Shown here: positions 44,383 to 54,898 of the stretch, one piece after another
Numbering within the stretch: position 1 is the stretch's first letter
Layout of the letters: every line of letters starts with the position of its first letter
Source of the DNA: Pseudomonas sp. KUIN-1
GTDB lineage: Bacteria > Pseudomonadota > Gammaproteobacteria > Pseudomonadales > Pseudomonadaceae
NCBI RefSeq assembly: GCF_009176725.1
Contig: NZ_AP020337.1
Span: 1,054,001 to 1,118,000, forward strand
DNA: 64,000 bases
Direction of reading: 5' to 3'
Program-made: the position numbers and the translations under genes
The notes under the pieces: generated by a model
The model's input: only the letters and a program-made list of their open reading frames with translations
Told to the model about the DNA's origin: nothing
Databases searched by the model: none

Positions 44383-46110
44383 TCAAAGGGTCTCTGATCC
44401 GGTCAAGCGTCGCAATGTGCTGCGCAGGACGGTGCTGTCGGGTTGTTGTTCAAGGGCCTTGGCCCAGACTTTTTTGGCTTCGCGCTGCTCGCCCTTGGCC
44501 CAGAGTACTTCGCCCAGGTGGGCGGCCACTTCGTGGTCGGGGAAGCGTTCGAGTGCCTGACGCAGGTAGCGCTCGGCATCGTCCAGATTGCCCAGGCGGT
44601 AGTTCACCCAGCCAAGGCTGTCGAGCACTGCCGGATCGTCGGGGCTGATCTTGTGGGCTTTTTCGATCAGGTCGCGTGCCTCGCTATAACGCGTCGTGCG
44701 ATCGGAAAGGGTGTAGCCCAGCGCATTCAGCGCCATGGCGTTTTCCGGTTCGCGCTTGATGATGGTGCGCAGGTCTTTTTCCATCTGCGCCAGATCATTG
44801 CGTTTTTCAGCCAGCATGGCGCGGGTGTACAGCAGGTTGGCGTCGTCCGGGTATTGCTTGAGCGCCTGATTCAGCACCTGCCAGCCACGGTCCAGTTGAT
44901 CATTGCTGGTCAGGGTTTCGGCTTCGATCAGGTACAGCTGGATTGCATAATCGGGCTCTTCGGCGCGCGCTTCGGACAGCCGTTTGGCGGCTTCGGCACC
45001 GTTACCGTTGCTGACCAGAATATCGGCCTGGCGCAATTGCGCCGCCAGGAAGTCCGGGCCGGGACCGACCTGAGCGTATTCGTTGAGCGCGCTTTGCGGG
45101 TCATCGCGCTCTTCGTGGATACGGCCCAGATTCAAATGCGCCGAATCGACATGCGCGCCACGGGCGATCAGCTCTTCCAGATAGCCCGCTGCTTCGTCCC
45201 AGGCCTTGGCTTCAAGACACACCAGGGCCAGCGAAAAGCGCAGCTCGTCGTCATCCGGATACTGCTGCAAGAGTGCGGAAAACTGCACTTTGGCGTCTTC
45301 CATGCGGTTCTGCTCGACGAGCATGCGCGCATAGGTCAGGCGCAGGCGCTTGTCGTCGGGGTATTTCTTGATGCTTTTTTCCAGCAGGGGCACCGCTTCC
45401 TTGCCTCGATTCATGCTTTGCAGCAGGCGGGCGTGCAGCAGGATCGGCGCGATTTCACCTTCTTTCGGCGGGTTGTCTTCAAGCAGTTTCAGCGATTGTT
45501 CGGAATCGCCGTTCTGCTGCAGCAACAGCGCCTTGCCGAAAATCAGCTGGCCGTTGTTCGGGTATTTGCCCAGCAGTCGGTCAAAGCTCTTGAGCAGACC
45601 ATTGCGGGTATCCGGATCTGTTTCGGCCGCCGACAGGGCCAGAAAATCGAAGTGCGTGTCGCCCTGGCCTTGCAGGACTCTCTCCATGTACACAAGGGAA
45701 TCGTCGTAACGCCCGGCGCGCGCCAGTTGGATGGCGGCAGCTCGTTGCGCTTCGAGATTGCCCGGCGCGTTCCTCGCCCAGATCAGTGCGGTATCCAGCG
45801 CCGATTGATCGGCACCCATGTACTCAGCGATCTGATAAGCGCGCTCCGAGACCCCCGGATCCTGAGTCTTGATCGCCTGGGTCACATAGTTGTCCAGGGC
45901 GATGTCGAAGCGGTTGCGCTGGCCAGCCAGCTCCGCACTCAACAGGCTGACCAGGGTGTCCTGAGTGAACGAACCATAGACCTGCGGCTTGGCTTCAGGC
46001 GCGGGCGGGGCGTCCTTTTGAGCGGGCACAGGCTGTGACGAGGCGGGAGTCATGGACTGACAGCCACCCAGAAAGGCGAGAGCAAGGAACAACGCGGAGG
46101 ATCTATTCAT
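44383..46110 (-). CDS. TPR-repeat lipoprotein
   Basis: The protein has 575 residues from the ATG at 46110 ([17 protein letters not shown]), with a lipobox and likely lipidated Cys17. Multiple tetratricopeptide repeats fill the rest, for example [30 protein letters not shown] and [17 protein letters not shown]. It is probably an outer-membrane-attached scaffold. It lies upstream of lolB and divergent from hemA; partners are unknown. The longer frame to 46197 would remove the signal from the N-terminus. Confidence 0.88.
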   Translation of the reverse strand: MNRSSALFLALAFLGGCQSMTPASSQPVPAQKDAPPAPEAKPQVYGSFTQDTLVSLLSAELAGQRNRFDIALDNYVTQAIKTQDPGVSERAYQIAEYMGADQSALDTALIWARNAPGNLEAQRAAAIQLARAGRYDDSLVYMERVLQGQGDTHFDFLALSAAETDPDTRNGLLKSFDRLLGKYPNNGQLIFGKALLLQQNGDSEQSLKLLEDNPPKEGEIAPILLHARLLQSMNRGKEAVPLLEKSIKKYPDDKRLRLTYARMLVEQNRMEDAKVQFSALLQQYPDDDELRFSLALVCLEAKAWDEAAGYLEELIARGAHVDSAHLNLGRIHEERDDPQSALNEYAQVGPGPDFLAAQLRQADILVSNGNGAEAAKRLSEARAEEPDYAIQLYLIEAETLTSNDQLDRGWQVLNQALKQYPDDANLLYTRAMLAEKRNDLAQMEKDLRTIIKREPENAMALNALGYTLSDRTTRYSEARDLIEKAHKISPDDPAVLDSLGWVNYRLGNLDDAERYLRQALERFPDHEVAAHLGEVLWAKGEQREAKKVWAKALEQQPDSTVLRSTLRRLTGSETL

Positions 46111-46336
46111 ATATAAGAAGGGCGGCTTACCTGCGGTGGGAGCATCATGACACAAGGCTGTTGGCAAAACCCACAGCCGTCGGAAAAACTGATGCAATGC
46201 GTGTGTTTGCAGTGTCGCGGAGCCGAAAGCACGGTCTGCGACGAGCGATTGTAGTGGGACAATAATATGTGGTGGTTGTTCTGAGCTTATCGAAGTAGGA
46301 CAATTACCGGCTTCACGTCACCACCTGCGACCCTGA

Positions 46337-47614
46337 ATGGCCTTCCTTGCACTCGGTATCAACCATAAGACCGCCTCGGTCGACGTTCGCGAGCGTGTGG
46401 CATTTACCCCGGAACAGCTGGTCGAGGCATTGCAGCAGCTCTGCCAACTGACGGAAAGCCGCGAGGCTGCGATCCTTTCTACCTGCAACCGCAGCGAGTT
46501 GTACATCGAACACGAGCACCTTGGCGCGGACAGTATTCTTGCCTGGCTGGCCAATTATCATCACCTCAGTCTTGAAGAATTGCGTGCCAGTGCTTACGTG
46601 CACGAAGATGACGCTGCCGTGCGGCACATGATGCGTGTCGCCTCGGGGCTCGATTCGCTGGTGCTTGGCGAGCCGCAGATTCTCGGCCAGATGAAGTCTG
46701 CCTACGCGGTTGCCCGCGAAGCCGGCACGGTCGGGCCGTTGCTCGGTCGTCTGTTTCAGGCGACGTTCAGCGCTGCCAAACAGGTACGTACCGACACTGC
46801 CATTGGCGAAAACCCGGTCTCTGTGGCCTTTGCTGCAGTCAGCCTGGCGAAACAGATTTTCAGTGACCTGCAACGCAGCCAGGCCTTGTTGATCGGTGCA
46901 GGCGAGACCATTACTCTGGTCGCCCGGCATCTGCATGATCTGGGCGTCAAGCGTATCGTGGTCGCCAACCGCACGCTGGAACGCGCCAGCATGCTTGCCG
47001 CCGAGTTCGGTGCGCACGCGGTGCTGCTGTCGGACATCCCGGCGGAACTGGTCAACAGCGATATCGTGATCAGCTCCACCGCCAGCCAGTTGCCGATTCT
47101 GGGCAAGGGCGCCGTGGAAAGTGCGTTGAAGCTGCGCAAGCACAAACCGATTTTCATGGTCGATATCGCCGTACCGCGGGATATTGAGCCTGAAGTCGGC
47201 GAGCTGGACGATGTTTACCTGTACAGCGTTGATGACCTGCATGAAGTGGTGGCAGAGAATCTCAAGAGCCGTCAGGGCGCGGCGCTGGCCGCCGAGCAGC
47301 TGGTCAGCGTGGGTGCCGAGGACTTCATGTCGCGCTTGCGCGAACTGGCCGCAGTCGACGTGCTGCGTGCCTATCGTCAGCAAAGCGAACGGCTGCGTGA
47401 CGAAGAACTGAGCAAGGCGCAACGTATGCTGGCCAACGGCAGCAATGCCGAGGACGTACTGATCCAGCTGGCACGTGGCCTGACCAACAAACTGCTGCAT
47501 GCACCCAGCGTGCAGCTCAAGAAGCTGTCTGCCGAAGGTCGCGTCGATGCGCTGGCCATGGCCCAGGAACTTTTTGCCCTCGGTGAGGGCTCGACGGATA
47601 AACCCCCGCAATGA
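46337..47614 (+). CDS. hemA: Glutamyl-tRNA reductase
   Basis: The protein has 425 residues. [21 protein letters not shown], catalytic Cys50 in [25 protein letters not shown] and NADPH-domain LLIGAGETI are present. First step of C5 heme synthesis. It overlaps prfA by four bases (ATGA), the standard hemA-prfA-prmC cluster. The 226 bp upstream separate it from the divergent TPR gene. Confidence 0.97.
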   Translation: MAFLALGINHKTASVDVRERVAFTPEQLVEALQQLCQLTESREAAILSTCNRSELYIEHEHLGADSILAWLANYHHLSLEELRASAYVHEDDAAVRHMMRVASGLDSLVLGEPQILGQMKSAYAVAREAGTVGPLLGRLFQATFSAAKQVRTDTAIGENPVSVAFAAVSLAKQIFSDLQRSQALLIGAGETITLVARHLHDLGVKRIVVANRTLERASMLAAEFGAHAVLLSDIPAELVNSDIVISSTASQLPILGKGAVESALKLRKHKPIFMVDIAVPRDIEPEVGELDDVYLYSVDDLHEVVAENLKSRQGAALAAEQLVSVGAEDFMSRLRELAAVDVLRAYRQQSERLRDEELSKAQRMLANGSNAEDVLIQLARGLTNKLLHAPSVQLKKLSAEGRVDALAMAQELFALGEGSTDKPPQ

Positions 47615-48693
47615 AAGCTTCACTGCTCAATAAGCTGGATGTGCTCAGCGACCGTTTCGAGGAACTGACCGCGCTGCTCGGCGACGCGGAAGTCATCAGC
47701 GATCAGACACGCTTTCGCGCCTATTCCCGTGAATACGCTGAAGTGGAGCCAGTCGTTGCGCTCTACGCGCAGTTGCTCAGGGTGCAGGGCGACCTGGAGG
47801 GCGCACAGGCGCTGCTCAAGGACAGCGATCCGGACATGCGCGAAATGGCCGTCGAGGAAGTTCGCGAAACCAAACAGCAACTGGTCGAGCTGGAAGCGCA
47901 ATTGCAGCGCATGCTGTTGCCCAAGGACCCGAACGACGGTCGTAACGTGTTTCTGGAAATCCGCGCAGGCACCGGTGGCGATGAAGCGGCGATTTTCTCC
48001 GGCGACCTGTTCCGCATGTATTCGCGTTACGCCGAGCGGCGTGGCTGGCGCGTCGAGATTCTTTCCGAAAACGAAGGCGAGCATGGCGGCTACAAGGAAG
48101 TCATTGCACGTGTCGAGGGGGAAAGCGTCTACGGCAAGCTGAAATTCGAGTCCGGTGCGCACCGTGTGCAGCGTGTTCCGGAGACCGAATCCCAGGGCCG
48201 CATCCATACCTCAGCCTGTACGGTTGCGGTGTTGCCGGAGCCTGACGAGCAGCAGGCGATCGAGATCAACCCTGCCGACCTGCGTGTCGATACCTACCGC
48301 TCTTCGGGCGCTGGTGGACAGCACGTCAATAAAACCGACTCGGCGATCCGCATCACCCACTTGCCGTCGGGTATTGTCGTCGAGTGCCAGGAAGAGCGTT
48401 CGCAGCACAAGAACAGAGCCCGGGCAATGTCCTGGCTATCTGCCAAACTGAATGATCAGCAGACCAGCGCGGCGGCCAATGCCATTGCCAGCGAGCGCAA
48501 GCTGCTGGTCGGCTCGGGCGATCGGTCCGAGCGCATACGTACGTATAACTTCCCTCAGGGGCGAGTGACGGATCACCGCGTGAACCTGACTCTGTATTCG
48601 CTGGATGAAGTTCTGGCGGGCGGGGTCGATGCAGTGATAGAGCCGCTACTCGCTGAATATCAGGCTGATCAACTTGCGGCACTGGGTGAGTAA
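47611..48693 (+). CDS. prfA: Peptide chain release factor 1
   Basis: The protein has 360 residues. The GGQ motif lies near residue 235 ([18 protein letters not shown]), and the stop-codon recognition region includes [24 protein letters not shown]. It ends translation at UAA and UAG. The Gln in GGQ is methylated by PrmC, the next gene, whose ATG follows the stop directly. Confidence 0.97.
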   Translation: MKASLLNKLDVLSDRFEELTALLGDAEVISDQTRFRAYSREYAEVEPVVALYAQLLRVQGDLEGAQALLKDSDPDMREMAVEEVRETKQQLVELEAQLQRMLLPKDPNDGRNVFLEIRAGTGGDEAAIFSGDLFRMYSRYAERRGWRVEILSENEGEHGGYKEVIARVEGESVYGKLKFESGAHRVQRVPETESQGRIHTSACTVAVLPEPDEQQAIEINPADLRVDTYRSSGAGGQHVNKTDSAIRITHLPSGIVVECQEERSQHKNRARAMSWLSAKLNDQQTSAAANAIASERKLLVGSGDRSERIRTYNFPQGRVTDHRVNLTLYSLDEVLAGGVDAVIEPLLAEYQADQLAALGE

Positions 48694-49527
48694 ATGACCA
48701 TCATCGCAAGTGTACTCAGAAGCGCCGAGCTTCCCGATTCACCGACTGCACGGCTTGATGCCGAGCTGCTGCTGGCGGCGGCGCTGGGCAAACCACGCAG
48801 TTTTCTGCACACCTGGCCCGAACGCATCGTCAGCACCGAAGCCGCCGTGGCATTCGCCGGCTACATGGAGCGCCGCAGCAAGGGCGAGCCGGTCGCTTAC
48901 ATCCTCGGCCAGCAGGGCTTCTGGAAGCTTGATCTGGAAGTCGCCCCACACACGTTGATCCCGCGCCCCGAAACCGAAATGCTGGTCGAGGCGGCACTGG
49001 AACTGGTGCCTGCCTTCGCACCCGCTCAGGTGCTGGACCTCGGCACCGGCACCGGCGCAATTGCGCTGGCGCTGGCCAACGACCGCCAGCAATGGAAGGT
49101 CACCGCGGTTGACCGTGTGCCAGAGGCCGTCGCCTTGGCTGAGCGTAACCGGCAGCGCTTGCAACTGAACAACGCCGAAGTCTTTGAAAGCCACTGGTTC
49201 GGTGGCCTGCAAGGTCGACAGTTCGACCTGATCATCAGCAACCCGCCGTACATCTCTGACGCAGATCCGCATCTGTCGGCTGGCGACGTGCGTTTTGAGC
49301 CGAGCAGTGCGCTGGTGGCCGGTTCCGACGGGCTGGATGACTTGCGCACGATCATCGAACAGGCGCCTGCACATCTCAATGCGGATGGCTGGCTGCTGCT
49401 GGAGCACGGCTACGATCAGGGACCTGCGGTGCGTGAGCTGCTGATTCGCCAGGGCTTCGAGCGTATTCAGACGCGCCGTGATCTGGGCGAGCATGAGCGC
49501 ATCACGTTCGGATGCAAGCTGTGCTGA
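48694..49527 (+). CDS. prmC: Release factor glutamine methyltransferase
   Basis: The protein has 277 residues. SAM site VLDLGTGTGAIALALAND and catalytic NPPY in LIISNPPYISDADPHL (near 180). It methylates the GGQ glutamine of RF1 and RF2. Its 3' end overlaps moeB by 16 bp in another frame. Confidence 0.96.
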   Translation: MTIIASVLRSAELPDSPTARLDAELLLAAALGKPRSFLHTWPERIVSTEAAVAFAGYMERRSKGEPVAYILGQQGFWKLDLEVAPHTLIPRPETEMLVEAALELVPAFAPAQVLDLGTGTGAIALALANDRQQWKVTAVDRVPEAVALAERNRQRLQLNNAEVFESHWFGGLQGRQFDLIISNPPYISDADPHLSAGDVRFEPSSALVAGSDGLDDLRTIIEQAPAHLNADGWLLLEHGYDQGPAVRELLIRQGFERIQTRRDLGEHERITFGCKLC

Positions 49528-50291
49528 GTGATCAGGAGCTGCTGCGCTACAGTCGCCAGATTCTGCTGCAACATGTTGATATCAATGGCCAGCTAAGACT
49601 CAAGCAAAGTCGTGCGCTGGTCGTGGGCGTCGGCGGGCTTGGCTCGCCGGTGGCCCTGTATCTGGCCGCCGCTGGGGTTGGTGAGCTGCATCTGGCGGAT
49701 TTCGATCACGTCGACCTGACCAACCTGCAACGCCAGATCATCCACGACACTCAGAGCATCGGGCAGGCCAAGGTAGATTCGGCCATCACCCGGCTCAATG
49801 CGATCAATCCCGAGATCACCCTTGTCGCTCATCGTGCAGCGCTGGATACCGACTCACTGGATGCGGCGGTACAGGCTGTCGATCTGGTGCTCGATTGCTC
49901 GGATAATTTCGCCACTCGCGAAGCGGTCAACGCCGCCTGTGTCGCTGCCGGCAAGCCGTTGGTCAGTGGTGCGGCCATTCGGCTTGAAGGGCAGTTGTCG
50001 GTGTTCGACCCGCGTCGTGCGGACAGCCCTTGTTACCATTGTCTGTACGGGCATGGCAGCGAAGCCGAACTGACCTGCAGCGAGGCCGGTGTCATCGGGC
50101 CGCTGGTCGGTCTGGTTGGCAGCCTGCAAGCGCTGGAGGCGTTGAAACTGCTGGCCGGCTTTGGCGAACCCATGGTCGGTCGACTGTTATTGATCGACGC
50201 CTTGAGCACGCGTTTCCGTGAACTGAAGGTCAAGCGTGACCCGGCGTGCAGCGTCTGTGGTCCGGCCAGTGTGCAGCGCGAGCATGCTTGA
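49512..50291 (+). CDS. moeB: Molybdopterin-synthase adenylyltransferase MoeB
   Basis: The protein has 259 residues. E1-like fold: [54 protein letters not shown], and zinc cysteines in CYHCLYG and CSVCG. It adenylates the C-terminus of MoaD; a ThiF-like role is also possible, but gene context (hemA-prfA-prmC-moeB-murI) is that of Pseudomonas moeB. The start overlaps prmC and is the first ATG; it overlaps murI at its end. Confidence 0.92.
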   Translation: MQAVLSDQELLRYSRQILLQHVDINGQLRLKQSRALVVGVGGLGSPVALYLAAAGVGELHLADFDHVDLTNLQRQIIHDTQSIGQAKVDSAITRLNAINPEITLVAHRAALDTDSLDAAVQAVDLVLDCSDNFATREAVNAACVAAGKPLVSGAAIRLEGQLSVFDPRRADSPCYHCLYGHGSEAELTCSEAGVIGPLVGLVGSLQALEALKLLAGFGEPMVGRLLLIDALSTRFRELKVKRDPACSVCGPASVQREHA

Positions 50292-51099
50292 CGTGCATAT
50301 GAGCCATGGCGGCGATGCACCGGTCGGAATCTTCGATTCCGGGGTCGGTGGTCTGTCGGTGCTCAATGAAATCCGCCAGCTGTTGCCCAGCGAGTCGCTG
50401 CTGTATCTGGCGGACTGCGGGCACATTCCCTACGGTGAAAAGACTCCCGAATTTATCATCGAGCGATGCCTGACGATTGCCGGGTTTTTCCGCGAGCAGG
50501 GGGCCAAGGCGCTGGTCGTCGCCTGCAACACGGCTACTGCCGCAGGTGTGTCGCATATACGTCAGCGCTACCCGGACTGGCCGATTGTCGGTATGGAGCC
50601 AGCGGTCAAACCGGCTGCCGAGGCGACCCGCAGCGGCGTTGTCGGCGTGCTGGCGACTACCGGAACGCTACAAAGCGCCCGCTTTGCGGCCTTGCTGGAC
50701 CGTTTTGCCAACGATGTGCGGGTCGTGACCCAGCCGTGCCCCGGGCTGGTCGAGCTGATCGAAACCGGCGACCTGGTCAGTCCGCAAATCCGTCAATTGC
50801 TGCAGCATTATGTCGAGCCGTTGCTGGCAGCGCGCTGTGACACGATCATTTTGGGCTGTACTCATTACCCGTTTCTCAAGCCATTGCTGCGCGAAATGCT
50901 CCCCGAATCGGTCACCCTGATCGATACCGGAGCCGCAGTGGCGCGGCAACTGCAGCGTCTTTTGACGCGGTCCGGCCTGCTTGCCAGTGGTGTCGCCCGA
51001 GACACTGTGTATTGGTCTAGTGACATACCGGACAATTTCAGAAAAATCCTACCTTTTTTGTCGCAAAACGTCGGCAATGTGAGAAGCTTCCGTTTGTAA
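50284..51099 (+). CDS. murI: Glutamate racemase
   Basis: The protein has 271 residues from the ATG at 50284, or 266 from 50299. [21 protein letters not shown], first catalytic Cys in [12 protein letters not shown] and second in [13 protein letters not shown] are in place. It makes D-glutamate for peptidoglycan. The ATG at 50284 overlaps the moeB stop by eight bases; [10 protein letters not shown] from 50299 is closer to the usual family start, so either is possible. Confidence 0.95.
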   Translation: MLDVHMSHGGDAPVGIFDSGVGGLSVLNEIRQLLPSESLLYLADCGHIPYGEKTPEFIIERCLTIAGFFREQGAKALVVACNTATAAGVSHIRQRYPDWPIVGMEPAVKPAAEATRSGVVGVLATTGTLQSARFAALLDRFANDVRVVTQPCPGLVELIETGDLVSPQIRQLLQHYVEPLLAARCDTIILGCTHYPFLKPLLREMLPESVTLIDTGAAVARQLQRLLTRSGLLASGVARDTVYWSSDIPDNFRKILPFLSQNVGNVRSFRL

Positions 51100-51217
51100 A
51101 AAAAACGTGAAAAAAGGCGCTTTTGGTGTGAACTAACGTCGCCTCCGCGGCTTCTATAAAAGCGGCTGATGAATTCCAACACTTTTCGTACAATTTAATA
51201 TATTTAGGACGTTTCTC

Positions 51218-51736
51218 ATGAAGAGACTCTTTTGCCTGGCCGTGATTGCGGCCGCTTTGGCAGGGCAAGCTTCAATCGCGCAGGCTGATGGTGTTGAGTT
51301 TTCGGTCGGTCAGACCGGCGAGTCGACCATGACTTATCGTCTGGGCGTGCAGTTTGATTGGGATAAAACCTGGCTGCAAAGCGACATCGGCCGTCTGACC
51401 GGCTACTGGGATGGCGCTTACACCTACTGGGATGGCAAGGACTACAAGGATAACCACAGCCTGTCGTTCTCCCCGGTTCTGGTCTACGAGTTCGGCAACG
51501 GCAACGTCAAGCCATACGTAGAAGCCGGTATCGGCGTCTCGGTGTTCTCCAACACCCAGGTTGAAGATCGCAAGTTCGGTTCTGCCTTCAACTTCGAAGA
51601 CCGTATCGGTTTCGGTCTGCGCTTCGCGGGCGGGCATGAAGTCGGTATCCGTGCGACCCACTACTCCAACGCCGGCATCAAAGAGCCGAACGACGGTATA
51701 GAGAGCTACGCACTGCACTACAAGATGCCGTTCTGA
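51218..51736 (+). CDS. pagL: Lipid A 3-O-deacylase PagL
   Basis: The protein has 172 residues with a signal peptide (MKRLFCLAVIAAALAGQASIAQA). The mature part is an eight-strand beta barrel with alternating aromatic residues. The PagL active site is visible in ATHYSNAGIKEPNDGIESY: His148, Ser150 and Glu162, with the same spacing as H126/S128/E140 of P. aeruginosa PagL. It removes the 3-O acyl chain from lipid A in the outer membrane. It is monocistronic, with a hairpin after its stop. Confidence 0.88.
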   Translation: MKRLFCLAVIAAALAGQASIAQADGVEFSVGQTGESTMTYRLGVQFDWDKTWLQSDIGRLTGYWDGAYTYWDGKDYKDNHSLSFSPVLVYEFGNGNVKPYVEAGIGVSVFSNTQVEDRKFGSAFNFEDRIGFGLRFAGGHEVGIRATHYSNAGIKEPNDGIESYALHYKMPF

Positions 51737-51752
51737 TAAAACAGCTGCCTCT

Positions 51753-51777
51753 CATGCCAGCGCCCCGCGTTGGCATG
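51753..51777 (+). terminator. Hairpin downstream of pagL
   Basis: CATGCCAGCG (51753-51762) pairs with CGTTGGCATG (51768-51777), with one G-T pair and a five-base loop. Only a weak T stretch (CATTTCG) follows. A terminator is likely from its place 17 bp after the stop. Confidence 0.5.
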
Positions 51778-51805
51778 CATTTCGTGACGCTCCGCTCCGG
51801 ACCAT

Positions 51806-51820
51806 CCCCCCCCCCCCCCC
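51806..51820. repeat. Run of 15 C
   Basis: An uninterrupted homopolymer of 15 cytosines in the intergenic space between pagL and the REP pair. Such tracts are prone to slipped-strand changes and to sequencing error. No gene reading frame runs across it. Confidence 0.9.
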
Positions 51821-51866
51821 GCAGAAGAGCCCGGGTGACGGCGCTTTCAGGCTTCTGCCCGCAGGG

Positions 51867-51958
51867 CGTAGGAGCGAACTTGTTCGCGAAAGGGCCGGTA
51901 TATTCACCGAGAATACTTCGTCTGAACTGACGCCTTCGCGAACAAGTTCGCTCCTACG
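51867..51958. repeat. Pseudomonas REP pair in inverted orientation
   Basis: CGTAGGAGCGAACTTGTTCGCGAA at 51867-51890 recurs as an exact inverse copy at 51935-51958, 44 bp between. Each copy also contains its own internal palindrome (GCGAACTTGTTCGC). This is the common REP element of Pseudomonas, usually found singly or paired after genes. It lies between the convergent pagL and YkgJ-like genes. Confidence 0.88.
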
Positions 51959-52029
51959 GCCTTCGGCCAGAATCAAGAACAGATTTGTGTATAACGCTTA
52001 GCACAGCGCGTGGGGACGATAGTGATGAA

Positions 52030-52344
52030 TCAAAGATAAGCCGTCGCAATCCCTTTGCGTTCGTTCAGGCAGTCTTCCGCACCCGCTTCGAATTCACGAC
52101 AGATCAACGGGCGTTTCTCGTAGATCGTGCACATCATCGTGTTGCGATCCAGCGCAGCGCACCAGCCGTCATCCAGGCGCAACATGACCTCGCCACCCCA
52201 CTCATCGGTATCGATGTAACGCTCAGGCACGCCCGTGTCGGTGATCAGCATCACTTCCAGTTGGCAGCAGCAGGCTGCGCAGGTCGAACAAGTGACTGCC
52301 GGTTCGCCGTGGACCTCGGCGAGCGGAATGAGTGTAGCGTTCAG
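52030..52344 (-). CDS. YkgJ-type cysteine cluster protein
   Basis: The protein has 104 residues. Cysteine motif CSTCAACCC, then CAALDRNTMMCTIYEKRPLICREF, as in the zinc- or iron-binding YkgJ family. The best start is a CTG at 52344 overlapping the upstream stop (CTGA), with GGGAG at the right spacing; no ATG or GTG precedes the conserved region without invading the DUF2878 gene far. It is the last gene of the light-type operon. Function unknown. Confidence 0.75.
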   Translation of the reverse strand: MNATLIPLAEVHGEPAVTCSTCAACCCQLEVMLITDTGVPERYIDTDEWGGEVMLRLDDGWCAALDRNTMMCTIYEKRPLICREFEAGAEDCLNERKGIATAYL

Positions 52345-52850
52345 AGCGTTTCTCCCGAGTGTCTGGCGGCGCGGGCTGCCAGCCATTGCAGCAGGGGAAA
52401 TATACCCGCCCAGACCAGCCCCAGCACCAGCATGCCTGGCCACACTCCGAGGGGAAGGTGGACCTGGGCCAGTTGCGAGCCGGCATAGTACGACATCGGG
52501 CCGCCAATAGCGCCCAGCACGACTGCACGCCATAGCGGCTTCGCCGTCCAGGCCAGGCAATGATTGAGCGTGGTGCCCAGCACCGCCCACAACAGCGCCA
52601 GCCACAACGGCAAGAGGTAGCCGCCCGTGCCGAAATCAAAAACGCCGAGTGTCATCAAGGTACTGTCCAGCACGATACCGATCAAGGTCACCGTCAGAAT
52701 CAGCCGGCCTTCCGCTGCCCATGAGCTGATCCACAGAAAATGCACCGCCAGCACGCCCACGGCGATCAGCAGCCAGAAGCTGTTGCCGCCCAGTACGCAG
52801 GCGAACCAGCCGATCTGAAACAACAGCGCGTTGGCAATGGATTTAAGCAT
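52341..52850 (-). CDS. DUF2878 family membrane protein
   Basis: The protein has 169 residues from the ATG at 52850 and about five membrane helices (LLFQIGWFACVLGG, LLIAVGVLAVHFLW, LILTVTLIGIVLDS, and others). NALLFQIGWFACVLGG at the start and LDSTLMTLGVF fit DUF2878, a family found next to the cfa-like/DUF1365/amine oxidase genes. It overlaps the Cfa/UfaM-like gene by eight bases. Role unknown; perhaps membrane lipid change. Confidence 0.8.
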   Translation of the reverse strand: MLKSIANALLFQIGWFACVLGGNSFWLLIAVGVLAVHFLWISSWAAEGRLILTVTLIGIVLDSTLMTLGVFDFGTGGYLLPLWLALLWAVLGTTLNHCLAWTAKPLWRAVVLGAIGGPMSYYAGSQLAQVHLPLGVWPGMLVLGLVWAGIFPLLQWLAARAARHSGETL

Positions 52851-54111
52851 TGAAGCGCCCAAGCAGCGGTTCGCGCAGCGCTTCGGGCTTGGCGAGCAGC
52901 AGTTGCGCGGTGCCGATGGTCCGCTCCAGGAAGCCGCCTTCGCAGTAGCACAGGTAAAACTCCCACAGGCGCAGGAAATGCTCGTCGTAACCCAGCTCGG
53001 CGAGTTTGCCGTGGGCGTTTTTGAAGTTGTCGTGCCACAGGCGCAGGGTGCGCGCGTAGTGCAAGCCGAAATCTTCCATGTGCAGCAGGTTCATGTCGGT
53101 ATCGCTGCCGACGATGTCGAGCATCTTCGCCACCGAGGGCAGGGCGCCACCGGGGAAAATGTAACGCTGGATGAAGTCCACAGTGCGCTTGGCCTGTGCG
53201 TAACGCTGTTCGCGGATGGTGATCGCCTGCAGCAGCATCATGCCGTTGCTTTTCAGCAGGTTCGCGCATTGCTTGAAGTAGGTGGGCAGAAAGCGATGGC
53301 CGACCGCTTCGATCATCTCGATGGACACCAGCTTGTCGTACTCACCGGTCAGGTCCCGGTAGTCGGTCAGCAGCAACGTCACGCGATCCTGCAGGCCCAG
53401 TTCGATCAGTCGTCGCTCGGTGTAGGCGAACTGCTCCTTGGACAGGGTCGTAGTGGTCACCTGGCAGCCGTAGTGCTGCGCCGCGTAAATAGCCATGCTG
53501 CCCCAGCCGGTGCCGATTTCCAGCAAGTGATCGGTGGGCTTCAGGGCGAGTTTCTGACAGATGCGCTCGAGCTTGTTCAACTGCGCCTGTTCCAGCGTGT
53601 CGTCTTCGCTGAGGAACTGTGCGGCTGAATACATCATGGTCGGGTCGAGAAACTGCTCGAACAGCGTGTTGCCCAGGTCGTAGTGGGCCGCGATATTTTT
53701 CTGCGAGCCTTCGCGTGTATTGCGGTTGAGCCAGTGCAACGCGTGAATCAGCGGGCGGGTCAGGCGCGCCATTCCGCCCTCCATCGCATCCAGCACATCC
53801 AGATTGCTGACAAACACCCTGATCACCGCCGTCAGGTCTGGTGTCGTCCAGTAGCCATGAATGAAGGCCTCGCCCGCACCGATGGAACCGTTACTGGCGA
53901 CCATGCCCCAGGCTGCCGAATCGAGAAGGTGGATTTCAGCCTGAATCAGCGCGCCGTTCTTGCCGAACACATGGCGCTCACCCCGTTCGACAATCACCAA
54001 CTGGCCGTTGCGCAGTCCGGCGAGTTGCCGCAGCACGCCTCGGCGCAGGAGGTTGGCAGTCAAACCATTAGTGCCCAGATTGGCAGAAAAACTACTGCTA
54101 CTGCTTTTCAT
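52843..54111 (-). CDS. Cfa/UfaM-like SAM-dependent fatty-acid methyltransferase
   Basis: The protein has 422 residues from the ATG at 54111. The C-terminal methyltransferase domain has LEIGTGWGSMAIYAAQHYGCQVTT, SIEMIEAVGHRFLPTYF and QRYIFPGGALPSV, as in cyclopropane fatty acid synthases. The context (SDR, amine oxidase, DUF1365) matches the light- or singlet-oxygen-induced cluster that includes ufaM, a gene for furan fatty acid synthesis, rather than the stand-alone cfa. Substrate is therefore inferred to be unsaturated acyl chains of membrane lipids. Confidence 0.85.
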   Translation of the reverse strand: MKSSSSSFSANLGTNGLTANLLRRGVLRQLAGLRNGQLVIVERGERHVFGKNGALIQAEIHLLDSAAWGMVASNGSIGAGEAFIHGYWTTPDLTAVIRVFVSNLDVLDAMEGGMARLTRPLIHALHWLNRNTREGSQKNIAAHYDLGNTLFEQFLDPTMMYSAAQFLSEDDTLEQAQLNKLERICQKLALKPTDHLLEIGTGWGSMAIYAAQHYGCQVTTTTLSKEQFAYTERRLIELGLQDRVTLLLTDYRDLTGEYDKLVSIEMIEAVGHRFLPTYFKQCANLLKSNGMMLLQAITIREQRYAQAKRTVDFIQRYIFPGGALPSVAKMLDIVGSDTDMNLLHMEDFGLHYARTLRLWHDNFKNAHGKLAELGYDEHFLRLWEFYLCYCEGGFLERTIGTAQLLLAKPEALREPLLGRFNA

Positions 54112-54898
54112 GGAGTGAGTCCTTGGATTGCGCGGCGGCAGCACGGTACTCGCCGTCAGCGGCCTGATGGGAAAAGATGGGTATGCGTTTGACCAACAGG
54201 CGCATGGCCTGCCAATAAATGGCCAGACAGGTTTTCGCGGTCATCCATGGATAAGCGATCAGATAGCGATGCAGCGTCTTGCGGTTGAGACTCTGGCGGG
54301 TCAGATTGAGCGTGGCGTCAAACATCTTCAGTTCGCCTTGCCAGTCAGCCATGTGTACACCGATCCGTTCGGCGGGCTGGCTGAAGCTCATGCGGTACTC
54401 GAGATCACGTGGCAGAAACGGTGAAACATGAAAGGCCTTGGCCACGGCGAAATGCTGATGGCCTTCGCCGGTGGCGGGCAGCACATAGCTGTAGCGCTCG
54501 CCCCACGGGGTATTGGTCACTTCACACAGAATGCCGGCCAGTGTGCCGTCAGCTTCGTGGCAGTAGAAAAAACTCACCGGGTTGAACGACAGCCCCCAAC
54601 TGCGCGCCTGCGTCAGCAGGCAGACGCGGCCAGACGGGATGCGCCCCAACGCTTTGCCGACCCGCTCGCGGACCGCCTCGATGAGCGTCAGTCCTTGCCC
54701 GGTCAGCTCTGGCAGATAGTCTCGCTCACGAAACGAGAACGGCGCAAAACGCCCCCGGCCTGCCAGTGGGGAGAGCCCCAGTACGCTGTCCTGTTCATCC
54801 AGATCCAGATAGAGCAGGCCTATCCGATAGGTGAACTCATGGGCGCGCGGTGCAAACCGCCGGTGGCTGATCCAGCCACTGTAGAGGGCGCTGTTCAC
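54098..54898 (-). CDS. DUF1365 family protein
   Basis: The protein has 266 residues. SALYSGWISHRRFAPRAHEFTYRIGLLYLDLDE and NPVSFFYCHEADGTLAGILCEVTNTPWGERYSYVLP are standard for DUF1365. The start is a GTG overlapping the amine oxidase stop (GTGA, 54895-54898). Its end overlaps the next gene by 14 bp. It always sits with the amine oxidase and cfa-like genes and probably helps in lipid modification; the reaction is unknown. Confidence 0.88.
   Translation of the reverse strand: MNSALYSGWISHRRFAPRAHEFTYRIGLLYLDLDEQDSVLGLSPLAGRGRFAPFSFRERDYLPELTGQGLTLIEAVRERVGKALGRIPSGRVCLLTQARSWGLSFNPVSFFYCHEADGTLAGILCEVTNTPWGERYSYVLPATGEGHQHFAVAKAFHVSPFLPRDLEYRMSFSQPAERIGVHMADWQGELKMFDATLNLTRQSLNRKTLHRYLIAYPWMTAKTCLAIYWQAMRLLVKRIPIFSHQAADGEYRAAAAQSKDSLHEKQ

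Noticed and set aside
44443..46038. 531-codon rightward frame opposite the TPR lipoprotein gene
   Set aside because: Antisense shadow; the leftward frame has a lipobox and TPR repeats.
46313..47623. 436-codon leftward frame opposite hemA
   Set aside because: hemA on the other strand is certain from its catalytic motif and gene order.
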